Shown: in pieces, positions 56,976-64,000 of the stretch
Position numbering within the stretch: the first letter of the stretch is position 1
Layout of the letters: each line of letters opens with the position of its first letter
Assembly: GCA_035487355.1 (NCBI GenBank)
Contig: DATHMF010000026.1
Coordinates: 28,325-92,324 of the forward strand
DNA: 64,000 nt
Reading direction: 5' to 3'
Source: Terriglobales bacterium
GTDB taxonomy: Bacteria > Acidobacteriota > Terriglobia > Terriglobales > Acidobacteriaceae
Made by a program: the position numbers and the translations under genes
Notes under the pieces: generated by a model
What the model saw: only the letters and a program-made list of their open reading frames with translations
Databases searched by the model: none
What the model was told of the DNA's origin: nothing

Positions 56976-58361
56976 ATGAAGACAGCAGAAGTACAGGATA
57001 GAATTCAGACCGAAGCCGATTTTAAGCAGCTTGCCGCTGATATTGTGCGACAGGCGATGCAACGTGGGGCCACCGCCGCTGAAGCCGTGATCAGCGAGGG
57101 CAGCGAGTTTTCTACGCTGGTGCGACTGGGCGAGGTGGAGACGCTGAAAGAAGCCGGAGCCAGAGCTGCTGGTCTGCGTGTCTTTCTGGGAAAGCGGACA
57201 GCTTCCACGTACACCAGTGATTTATCGCGCGAAGGGATCGAGCAGATGGTGAGCTCGGCGCTGATGCTGGCGCGCGTCACATCGGAAGATCCTTATGCGG
57301 GATTGCCTGAGCCCGAGCAGTTTGGGGCTATTCCCGGCGACCTGCAACTCTACTATGACGACGTCTATTCCCTCTCCACCGTAGACCGCATTGCTTGCGC
57401 CCGGCGTGCCGAGAAAGCGGCCCTGGACGCCGACACGCGCATCACCAACTCGGAGGGTGGGAGTTTTGATGCCGCCACGGGAAGAAAAATTCTGGCCAAC
57501 TCGCTGGGATTTGTGAACGAATTCCGGCGTTCGTATTGCTCGGTTTCCGCAGCACCGATTGCGCACAGCGAAGGCGCGGCCATGCAGCGCGACTACTGGT
57601 ACTCGGTGGCGCGCACGCTGCAGAAGCTGGAGAGCCCTGAATCGGTGGGCAAGACCGCGGCCCAGCGTGCGTTGCGCCGCTTAGGTGCGCGCAAAGTCGC
57701 TACCACCAAAGTTCCCATTGTCTTCGACCAGCAGACTGCAGGCGCGCTGCTGAATGAAATTTTCGATGCCGTGAATGGCGACGCAATCTATCGTCACGCC
57801 TCGTTTCTGACCGGTAAGCTGGGAGAAAAAGTTTTTGGCGAAAATGTGACCATCGTGGATGACGGCACCATGCCTGGGGGTTTTGGGACCTCTCCGTGTG
57901 ACAGCGAGGGCGTGCCCACGCGACGCACCGTCGTCATTGAAAAAGGTCTGCTGAATTCTTATTTGCTTAATACTTACACCGCACGCAAGCTGGGCTTGGC
58001 CACCACCGGCAATGCCGCCAGGGGGCTGGCGGGTACTCCGGGAATTGGCAGAGGAAATTTCTTTTTCCAGCCAGGCACCAGGAAACCGGAAGCCATTATT
58101 GGCGAAATCAAAGACGGCCTTTATGTCACCGAATTCCTGGGCTTCGGGGTGAACCTGGTCACGGGAGATTTTTCTCGCGGCGCCTCCGGGCTGTGGATCA
58201 AAAATGGCGAGCTGACATTCCCGGTAGAAGAAATTACCGTGGCTGGCAATCTGCGCGAAATGTTCAGCAACATCGCTGAGATTGGAAGCGATCTGGAATT
58301 TCGCGGCTCAGTGGCGTCGCCTACGCTGCGGATTGAAGGCATGACGGTAGCGGGAGAGTAG
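56976..58361 (+). CDS. pmbA: Metalloprotease partner PmbA (TldE)
   Basis: A 461-residue partner of TldD. It has the same fold but no HExxxH motif, as expected for PmbA. Typical segments are VRLGEVETLKEAGARAAGLR near the N-terminus, VPIVFDQQTAGALLNEIFDA at the position of the TldD zinc helix, DDGTMPGGFGTSPCDSEGVP, LLNTYTARKLG and TTGNAARG. The start ATG is at the end of a family C repeat; no strong Shine-Dalgarno sequence. Separate promoter or read-through from tldD is undecided. Confidence 0.92.
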   Translation: MKTAEVQDRIQTEADFKQLAADIVRQAMQRGATAAEAVISEGSEFSTLVRLGEVETLKEAGARAAGLRVFLGKRTASTYTSDLSREGIEQMVSSALMLARVTSEDPYAGLPEPEQFGAIPGDLQLYYDDVYSLSTVDRIACARRAEKAALDADTRITNSEGGSFDAATGRKILANSLGFVNEFRRSYCSVSAAPIAHSEGAAMQRDYWYSVARTLQKLESPESVGKTAAQRALRRLGARKVATTKVPIVFDQQTAGALLNEIFDAVNGDAIYRHASFLTGKLGEKVFGENVTIVDDGTMPGGFGTSPCDSEGVPTRRTVVIEKGLLNSYLLNTYTARKLGLATTGNAARGLAGTPGIGRGNFFFQPGTRKPEAIIGEIKDGLYVTEFLGFGVNLVTGDFSRGASGLWIKNGELTFPVEEITVAGNLREMFSNIAEIGSDLEFRGSVASPTLRIEGMTVAGE

Positions 58362-58368
58362 AAAGCGA

Positions 58369-58446
58369 TTGAGTAATTGCAGAATCGGGTAATTGGGAAT
58401 TACTCCACAATTCTCCAATTACACAATTACCCGATTACTCAATTCT
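58369..58446. repeat. Imperfect long inverted repeat between convergent genes (family C)
   Basis: ATTGAGTAAT...TCGGGTAATTG on the left pairs with CAATTACCCGATTACTCAAT on the right, with a seven-base insertion TGCAGAA in the left arm and an inner AATT-rich hairpin. It lies between the convergent pmbA and 58448 genes and could terminate both. Confidence 0.7.
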
Positions 58447-58447
58447 T

Positions 58448-59512
58448 TTAGGCATGAGCGGATGAGGATTGTGCGCCGGAGAGTTTTGCTTTTCTCTCAT
58501 CTATAGCCTGGAACAGAGCGGCACGATTGGTGTTCCACAGCGCCTGGATGTCGTTGTTGAATCCTGCGATTACCCAAGGCGCGCTCTGGGCAACGGTCTG
58601 AATGATTTCATCCACTTTATTCTGCTTCATAGCGATTTCGAGGCTTTCTCCGGAGCGGCTCCACAAGAGCGCAGAATAAGTTTTTCCCGTCGGTATGAAA
58701 TTATAGGAATGCTTGGTCACCTTCTTGTAGATCCACACTGCGTCACCCAGCCTGGCCATCTTGAGTCCGAAATAATTGGGCGCAAAAATCCAGGAGCGGG
58801 TGATAAGTGCAGAGCCAACAGACAACGGCGCCTGAGCTATCTCGTTTTCAATTTCAAAACTGAGCTGCTCGGGCTCGCCGTAGCTCCGAAGCTTTTTGAT
58901 AATGGGGTGAGCGGAGCGGTCGGCAGTCCGGGTGAGCCATTTTTTAACGTTCCACAAAACTAAAAGCAGTACAGGAATCCCGATTCCCAGCCCCCAATAG
59001 CCGCCATCGCGGTAATCCACCGTATCGAGAACAAACGGCAGGAACATCCCTTTAATCTCAGGGGTTGACTGCTCGAGTTGGGCGATCACATCAGTGGATT
59101 CGGAATCTTTCTGGAGCGCGCCGGAATAGGCAGTCGCGGTAGCCGCACCCGGGGCCTTCACCAAGAGCAGGCGGGAGCCAATCCTCAAAGCCTTGTAATC
59201 GTACTTCACCGTTTCCGATTCGACTTTGTTGGTGGACTCATCAACCTTCTGCTCGACGTGCTGAAAACCAGTGGCCAGCAACTTTTCACCGTTGACCTTC
59301 ACAAAAAACTGTGGCCGATCTTCGGGGTTCTGGACCGCCAATAGATCCTGTGCGCTGATGTCTTTTGGACCGCGAACAAAATTCAGGGCATAGCGGTAGT
59401 TGAAACCAACAACGGCGAGCAAAATGGCCAGAAACACCAGATTGACCAGCAACAGATTGCGGTTGGCGCGACGGACTTGTCTTTCAATAAAGCTGTTTTG
59501 CAGGGCATCCAT
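58448..59512 (-). CDS. Two-helix membrane protein of unknown function
   Basis: A 354-residue protein. The first helix is NLLLVNLVFLAILLAVVGFN near residue 20; a 130-residue extracytoplasmic domain follows (VKVNGEKLLATGFQHVEQKV); then the second helix, WGLGIGIPVLLLVLWNV, and a 150-residue cytoplasmic domain (YGEPEQLSFEIENEIAQAPL, then IFAPNYFGLKMARLGDAVWI). The cytoplasmic part looks like a PH-like or nucleotide-free regulatory domain; not recognised. Start: ATG at 59512; the TTG at 59521 is less likely. Confidence 0.7.
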   Translation of the reverse strand: MDALQNSFIERQVRRANRNLLLVNLVFLAILLAVVGFNYRYALNFVRGPKDISAQDLLAVQNPEDRPQFFVKVNGEKLLATGFQHVEQKVDESTNKVESETVKYDYKALRIGSRLLLVKAPGAATATAYSGALQKDSESTDVIAQLEQSTPEIKGMFLPFVLDTVDYRDGGYWGLGIGIPVLLLVLWNVKKWLTRTADRSAHPIIKKLRSYGEPEQLSFEIENEIAQAPLSVGSALITRSWIFAPNYFGLKMARLGDAVWIYKKVTKHSYNFIPTGKTYSALLWSRSGESLEIAMKQNKVDEIIQTVAQSAPWVIAGFNNDIQALWNTNRAALFQAIDERKAKLSGAQSSSAHA

Positions 59513-59693
59513 TAGCAGCAATAACTATCATGGGTTTGAGCCAGTTTCAACTAAGAACAATTTGCCGGTTCCGAGTTTTCGGTTGCCAAAAACAAGCTTT
59601 TAGCTATCAGCCTTTGGCCCTTAGCTCTTAGTAATCAGAATGCCCTCAGGGATGTTTTCGGCCACATGTAAGCAATTTAGTACAATTCGGCTG

Positions 59694-60224
59694 ATGGCCG
59701 ACGAGCAAAATCCACTGCAACCAGAGATCGAATTCAAAACCGAGCCGCCCAAAGAGAACCGGACTCCTGGGCCGGCAATCATCATTGGCTTTGTGTTTAT
59801 GGCCGTGATGGTTGGGCTGTTCATTCTGGTTTCCCATAAGCCGCAAAAGCCCGGCACGAACGTGCCTTCCGCTTATGCGGCGCATATTCAATTGCAGGAC
59901 GTGAAGCTCAGCCAGGCGGAAAATTTCGTGGGCGGGACGGTGACCTATATCGAAGGCCAGATGGCGAATACCGGCGACAAGACCGTGACCCGCGCAACGG
60001 TGGAGGCGGTTTTCAAGGACTCCATGGGACAGGTTGTGCAACAAGAAGAGTTGCCGCTCCAGGTATTAGAGCGCAGCGGGCCTTATCCGCAGGCGATTGA
60101 TCTGCAACTTTCTCCGCTTAAACCGCAGCAACAGCGCGAATTTCGCCTGACCCTCAGCCACGTTTCTTCCGACTGGAACCAACAGGCGCCGGAGCTGAAG
60201 GTGATGGAGACAGTAACCCAATGA
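59694..60224 (+). CDS. DUF2393-like membrane-anchored protein
   Basis: A 176-residue protein with one N-terminal membrane helix (PAIIIGFVFMAVMVGLFILV) after a short charged cytoplasmic start (MADEQNPLQPEIEFKTEPP). The extracytoplasmic beta-sandwich has the FVGGTVTYIEGQMANTGDKT and PLQVLERSGPYPQAIDLQLS patterns of DUF2393-type proteins. The frame is open to 59640, but the ATG at 59694 gives the best N-terminus. The next gene overlaps the stop by four bases (ATGA). Confidence 0.75.
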   Translation: MADEQNPLQPEIEFKTEPPKENRTPGPAIIIGFVFMAVMVGLFILVSHKPQKPGTNVPSAYAAHIQLQDVKLSQAENFVGGTVTYIEGQMANTGDKTVTRATVEAVFKDSMGQVVQQEELPLQVLERSGPYPQAIDLQLSPLKPQQQREFRLTLSHVSSDWNQQAPELKVMETVTQ

Positions 60225-61008
60225 AAGTTTTTGTCAGCCTTCTACTGCTTACGGTTTTCCTCGTTTGTTGCAGACTTACACTGCTGGCGCAGACTGCCGA
60301 TTCATGTGATGACAACTCAGAATTTTCCAAATCAGGAACGGTCTTTATTGGCAGTGTTCATAATTTGAAACTTGATACAACTGATAAAACCTCGTCCCCA
60401 TTCCATCGCCGGACGGGAAAAAGAATATCCAAATACATTTTATTGTGGATGATGAACATGAGTGGCTGTACTTCAACCTGCGCCATGGCCCATACACTTC
60501 CAAGTTTCGAATTGAGGGAACAGGTGCGGAGCTGCTGTGGGCGCCGGATTCAAAAGCTTTTGCCGTAACAACCTGGGACGGAGCATCTGGGTTTGGTGTT
60601 TACACTCGAGTTTACCGATGGATACGGCAGGCAAGGGTTAAAGAGATACACATTACCCCAACGATCTTCAATGCATTTGGCCATCCGGTACGATGTGAAC
60701 CACCCATGGCGCCAAATACGGGCTCCGTCGCGTGGTTGAAAGATTCGAACCGAATTTTAGTTGCAGCTCGGGTCGTGCCGGTTTCCGTGTGCGACAGCAT
60801 GGGAATGTTCAAGTTGTACGATCTGGACTTGTCTACTATGCACGTTGTGCGAGTCTATAATCAAATAGCAGCCAAGCAAAAATTCCACCAGCTGCTGGGA
60901 TGTTCGCTAGAAACGGCCGAAGATAGCTGTGTAACGAACCCAAAATCCTGCCACGTCGAATCTTTGCACAGCCGGGACTCTTGTTCCAAAAATCCGGCGA
61001 AACGATAG
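60221..61008 (+). pseudogene. Frameshifted exported protein gene
   Basis: Two frames form one broken gene. Frame one starts at the ATG at 60221 (overlapping the DUF2393 stop) with a signal peptide MKVFVSLLLLTVFLVCCRLT. Near 60396-60399 (CCCC) the reading continues in the other frame as IPSPDGKKNIQIHFIVDDEH, EWLYFNLRHGPYTSKFRIEG, then WAPDSKAFAVTTWDG, a TolB/WD40-like segment. A single-base deletion in or near the C-run explains it. The intact product would be an exported propeller-like protein of about 260 residues. It may be a real lesion or an assembly error. Confidence 0.7.
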
Positions 61009-61018
61009 AATGAATTTC

Positions 61019-62068
61019 ATGCAAGAAACAAAACCCTTTCGCCTGACGGAGTCGGTGAAAGCTGCGGGTTGAGCGAGCAAGCTGAGTCCGGCGGCGCTGG
61101 ACACGGTGCTTGGGAAATTAGCCCGGCAACAAGACGCGAATGTGCTGGTTGGCTTTGATAAAGCCGACGATGCCGGCGTGTATCAAATTGCGCCGGACAA
61201 TGCCCTGGTGCAGACTGTGGATTTTTTCACTCCTGTCGTGGATGATCCCTACACCTTCGGCCAGATCGCTGCCGTCAATGCCCTCAGCGACGTCTATGCC
61301 ATGGGCGGGCGCCCCCTGAGCGCACTCGCTATGGTGTGCTTTCCCGAAAAGGGAGAGTTGGAGATTCTAGAGCGCATTCTTGCCGGCGGCCTCTCCAAAA
61401 TGATGGAAGCCAAGTGCACGGTGATCGGAGGGCACAGTATTCGCGATCCTGAGATCAAGTTTGGCTATGCGGTAACGGGGACGATACATCCGCAGCGAGT
61501 GCTGACCAACGCGGGCGCCAAGCCAGGCGACATTTTGCTTTTCACCAAAGCGCTGGGTACAGGAGTGATCTCCACCGCTATCAAGAAACAGACGGCGCAG
61601 CAGGCGTGGATTGATGCCGCGATCGCTTCCATGACTACATTAAACAGAGACGCCGCCGAGGTAATTGCGAGCGGGGATTTCGAAGTTCACGCTATGACCG
61701 ATGTCACCGGCTTTGGCCTTATAGGCCACGGGCGCGAGATGGCATTGGGCAGTGGCGTGAGCCTGGAATTTACGGCTTCAAAGGTACCGCTGCTCCCCGG
61801 CGCGCTGGAGTGCGTGCGCGGGGGGCACATCCCCGGCGGACTGAAGGCAAATCGCGAATTTGCCGAGTGCGTGGTGGAATACGACGCGCAGATTGATGAG
61901 AAACGCAAAGCGCTGCTTTATGATCCCCAGACCGCGGGTGGGTTATTGATTTCGGTTGCTGCTGCTCATGCTTCAAAACTCACGTCGGCATTGCAGAGCA
62001 AGAAGGTTCCCGCGGTAGAAATTGGGCGGGTGTTGGCGAAGGGGCATAGGGCGATCGCGGTGAAATGA
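61019..62068 (+). CDS. selD: Selenide, water dikinase, selenocysteine-containing (in-frame TGA)
   Basis: Makes selenophosphate from selenide and ATP for selenocysteine and selenouridine synthesis. Read from the ATG at 61019, the frame is VKAAG-[TGA]-ASKLSP; the TGA at 61070-61072 (residue 18) falls on the catalytic Cys/Sec position of SelD (Cys17 in E. coli), followed by the conserved Lys. With Sec the protein is 349 residues, matching the family (E. coli 347). Downstream blocks agree with SelD: VQTVDFFTPVVDDPYTFGQI, NALSDVYAMGG, GGHSIRDPEIKFGYAVTGTI, TDVTGFGLIGHG. A gene call starting at the GTG 61106 would miss the active site. An alternative ATG at 61010 is in frame. Start lies 10 bases after the frameshifted gene. 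Confidence 0.9.
61082..61106 (+). promoter_or_regulatory. Candidate bacterial SECIS hairpin after the selD TGA
   Basis: CTG-a-GTCC (61082-61089) pairs with GGAC-a-CGG (61099-61106), loop GGCGGCGCT. The loop begins 18 bases after TGA and starts with GG, as expected of bSECIS elements recognised by SelB. Confidence 0.6.
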
Positions 62069-62221
62069 GTGAAGAGATCAAAGACCGTGATCAAGACCGG
62101 ATTGCCAGCGCCACATCTTAATACTGTTGCACTCTTTCATTCGCGAGCAAGCCACTCATTGACTTTTTCGTTTCCTGCCAGTAACGTGTAGCTCCCAATC
62201 ATTTCTGCTTCAGAGATTACT

Positions 62222-63298
62222 TTGGCTGCGCCGCCCAACTCGCTCTCTGTGTTCGATTCGATAAGCGCTGCCATGCAACGGGCGAAAGTGCAGTTGTTCA
62301 AGCCTTACCGCTTTTCGTTCTGGTGGCGAATGGCCATCGTGGCAGTCTTTGCCGGAGAATTCAGCGGGTCGAGCTTCAATTTCAACGTGCCCATGGGAGG
62401 CGGGGGCGGCGGCGGGCAGACCAATAGACATTTCTTAGCTTTGGGCCCTGCGGAGGTGTTCCGGGAAATGCTGCCGTGGATCCTGCTGGGCGCCCTGGCC
62501 CTGGTGGTGCTGATCTTTGTACTCATGTACGTGCACAGCGTATTCCGCTTCATTCTTTTTGACTCGGTGTTGAGCGGGCAGTGCAGGATTCTTAAAAGCT
62601 GGAGCCGCCGCAACGCCTACGGCACACGGTACTTCGTTTGGCTGATTCTTTATCAATTGCTGATGCTGCTGGTGCTGTTCGTTCTTATGGGGCTGCCTCT
62701 TCTTGGGCTTTGGCAGGCAGGAATCTTCGGTCATGCCGGTGAGCATATTGCCCTACTGGTATTGAGTGTCTTCTTCCTGGTGATGGTGTTGTTTGTGCTT
62801 GTGCTGGTTGCCTGGACCGTTACTACGATCGTCAAAGATTTTCTGGTTCCCATTATGGCCCTGGAAGATGTCTCAGTGGCACAAGCCTGGCAGATCTACA
62901 AACCCACACTCCTGCGGGACAAAGGCTCGGCTGCAGGCTATCTGGGGATGAAAATTGTGCTGGCCATTGCGTTGGGAATTATTCTGGGTATTATTTCGCT
63001 CTTCTTACTCTTTATCCTTATCATTCCATCGGTGATTTTGTTTGTGGCACTTTTTGCCCTCATGGCGACAGGCAAAGCAGGGATGATCATTGGGGTTTTT
63101 CTGGCTGTGATTGCCGGAATTATTTTGTTTGGCCTTTGGCTTTTTATTGCAGGAATGTTGTCTGTCCCGATGGCGGTGTTTTTCCAATCATATGCGCTCT
63201 GTTATGTCGGCGCACGCTATCAGCGGCTGGGACAGCTCCTGTGGCCGACTGCGCCGGAGATGGGTGGAGCGCAGCCGATTAGTCCGGCACCGGCTTAA
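62222..63298 (+). CDS. Polytopic membrane protein of unknown function
   Basis: A 358-residue protein with a conserved-looking N-terminal helix (FDSISAAMQRAKVQLFKPYR) that precedes six or more membrane helices. A Gly-rich loop (MGGGGGGGQTN) and a long hydrophobic second half rich in Leu, Val, Ile and Phe (IVLAIALGIILGIISLFLLF) follow. The C-terminus ends with a cytoplasmic Pro/Ala tail. No enzyme motif. The annotated start is TTG at 62222; GTG at 62249 or ATG at 62273 are possible, the latter cutting the conserved helix. Confidence 0.65.
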   Translation: MAAPPNSLSVFDSISAAMQRAKVQLFKPYRFSFWWRMAIVAVFAGEFSGSSFNFNVPMGGGGGGGQTNRHFLALGPAEVFREMLPWILLGALALVVLIFVLMYVHSVFRFILFDSVLSGQCRILKSWSRRNAYGTRYFVWLILYQLLMLLVLFVLMGLPLLGLWQAGIFGHAGEHIALLVLSVFFLVMVLFVLVLVAWTVTTIVKDFLVPIMALEDVSVAQAWQIYKPTLLRDKGSAAGYLGMKIVLAIALGIILGIISLFLLFILIIPSVILFVALFALMATGKAGMIIGVFLAVIAGIILFGLWLFIAGMLSVPMAVFFQSYALCYVGARYQRLGQLLWPTAPEMGGAQPISPAPA

Positions 63299-63324
63299 GT
63301 TTCTGCAACGCTTAACAAAGATTT

Positions 63325-63375
63325 GCCGCGGAATGAACACGGATTTTCACGGATTCACAGCCGGGGACGGCTGTG
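63325..63375. repeat. Family A repeat and perfect hairpin between convergent genes
   Basis: GCCGCGGAATGAACACGGAT (family A) is followed by the perfect hairpin CACAGCCG-GGGA-CGGCTGTG (63356-63375). The hairpin could terminate the membrane-protein gene and/or glnS. Confidence 0.7.
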
Positions 63376-63416
63376 CCACACAAGTTTCAAACCTGCACAG
63401 TTTCTCGAATTCTCTC

Positions 63417-64000
63417 TCAAGCTTTTTCGCGTTTCTCGATCCTGGCCCAGGTGTCTTTCAGGGCGACGGTCCGATTGAAGACCAGTTTCCCGGAAGAGGA
63501 ATCGGGATCTACGCAGAAATATCCTAGACGCTCGAACTGAAAGCGGCTACCCGGCTTTGCGCCCGCCAGCGAAGGTTCGAGTTTGGCGTTGTTCACGACT
63601 TCGAGTGAGTGCGGATTGAGGTTGGCGGTAAAATCCTGCCCTTCGGCAACGTCGTTAGGGTTTTCTTTGGTAAACAGGGTTTCGTAGAGGCGCACCTCGG
63701 CATCCAGAGCATGGGCGGCGGAGACCCAGTGGATGGTTGATTTCACTTTGCGTCCATCAGGCGTGTTGCCGCCGCGCGTAGCGGGGTCGTAGGTGCAGTG
63801 GACTTCGATAACCTCGCCGGTTTTTTCGTCCTTCACCACGCTGGTGCATGTAACCAAGTAGCCATAGCGCAGGCGGACTTCACGTCCGGGAGAGAGGCGG
63901 TAGTAGCCTTTGGGCGGAACTTCGCGGAAGTCATCCTGCTCGATGTAGAGCACACGGGAGAATGGAACTTTGCGCGTGCCGGCACTGGGGTCTTCTGGAT
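63417..64000 (-). CDS. glnS: Glutamine--tRNA ligase, C-terminal part (partial)
   Basis: The gene runs off the right edge; 194 codons of the C-terminal anticodon-binding beta-barrels are present. Matching segments are [70 protein letters not shown] and [20 protein letters not shown], then [16 protein letters not shown]. These are typical of bacterial GlnRS. The frame continues without a stop to the window end. A genuine GlnRS means Gln-tRNA is made directly rather than only by the GatCAB route. Confidence 0.95.
   Translation of the reverse strand, partial: PEDPSAGTRKVPFSRVLYIEQDDFREVPPKGYYRLSPGREVRLRYGYLVTCTSVVKDEKTGEVIEVHCTYDPATRGGNTPDGRKVKSTIHWVSAAHALDAEVRLYETLFTKENPNDVAEGQDFTANLNPHSLEVVNNAKLEPSLAGAKPGSRFQFERLGYFCVDPDSSSGKLVFNRTVALKDTWARIEKREKA

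Noticed and set aside
61106..61108. GTG start for selD
   Set aside because: It would remove the Sec/Cys active site and 29 conserved residues; the in-frame TGA explains why the frame appears to begin here.

Overview
The window reads as a chromosome segment of a Gram-negative bacterium, most likely an acidobacterium (Acidobacteriota, Terriglobia-like). This is an inference from BamD, Tat and Sec exported proteins, moderately high GC, many short dispersed intergenic repeats, and acidobacterial-looking secreted repeat proteins; no 16S gene is present. I found no rRNA, tRNA, CRISPR array, insertion sequence or prophage.

Layout. 1-9.7 kb: housekeeping genes (the start of an ogt-like gene, rpmB, ridA, a Rel/SpoT alarmone enzyme, a CREST-type membrane hydrolase divergent from a TIGR01777 SDR protein, gltX, rpmE, and a cysteine synthase coupled to DoxX). 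10-17 kb: a SYLF protein, an orphan OppF-type ATPase, rpe, bamD and a response regulator with a very long acidic linker. 17-22.5 kb: a polytopic membrane protein, gyrB and an exported FKBP isomerase. 22.7-30.5 kb: a helix-turn-helix regulator divergent from a tight operon of SPFH/zinc-ribbon, speD, two DUF4178/zinc-ribbon proteins, a small membrane protein, DUF350, membrane-embedded spermidine synthase, Tat-exported FAD amine oxidase and a catalase-tail mini-ORF. This is the most interesting system here: it appears to make a polyamine at the membrane and possibly oxidise it. 30.5-37.7 kb: SRPBCC, GH57/DUF3536, DnaC-like ATPase, DUF2695, amidase and a small exported protein.

37.9-51.7 kb: two very large exported proteins. 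One has about 14 tandem Ig-like repeats with a recent internal duplication. The other is a subtilisin-like protein with an altered catalytic triad. Both end in a similar domain and an RFKP tail. 52.4-64 kb: a UvrC-like protein lacking the second nuclease half, a PD-(D/E)XK-like protein, tldD and pmbA, membrane proteins, a frameshifted gene, selD and the 3' end of glnS.

selD contains an in-frame TGA at the active-site position and is read here as a selenoprotein, so the usual gene call beginning after the TGA is truncated. Several other starts were moved to sites with a Shine-Dalgarno sequence or away from repeat-derived N-termini. Short repeats in at least three families lie in most intergenic gaps and sometimes form hairpins between convergent genes.
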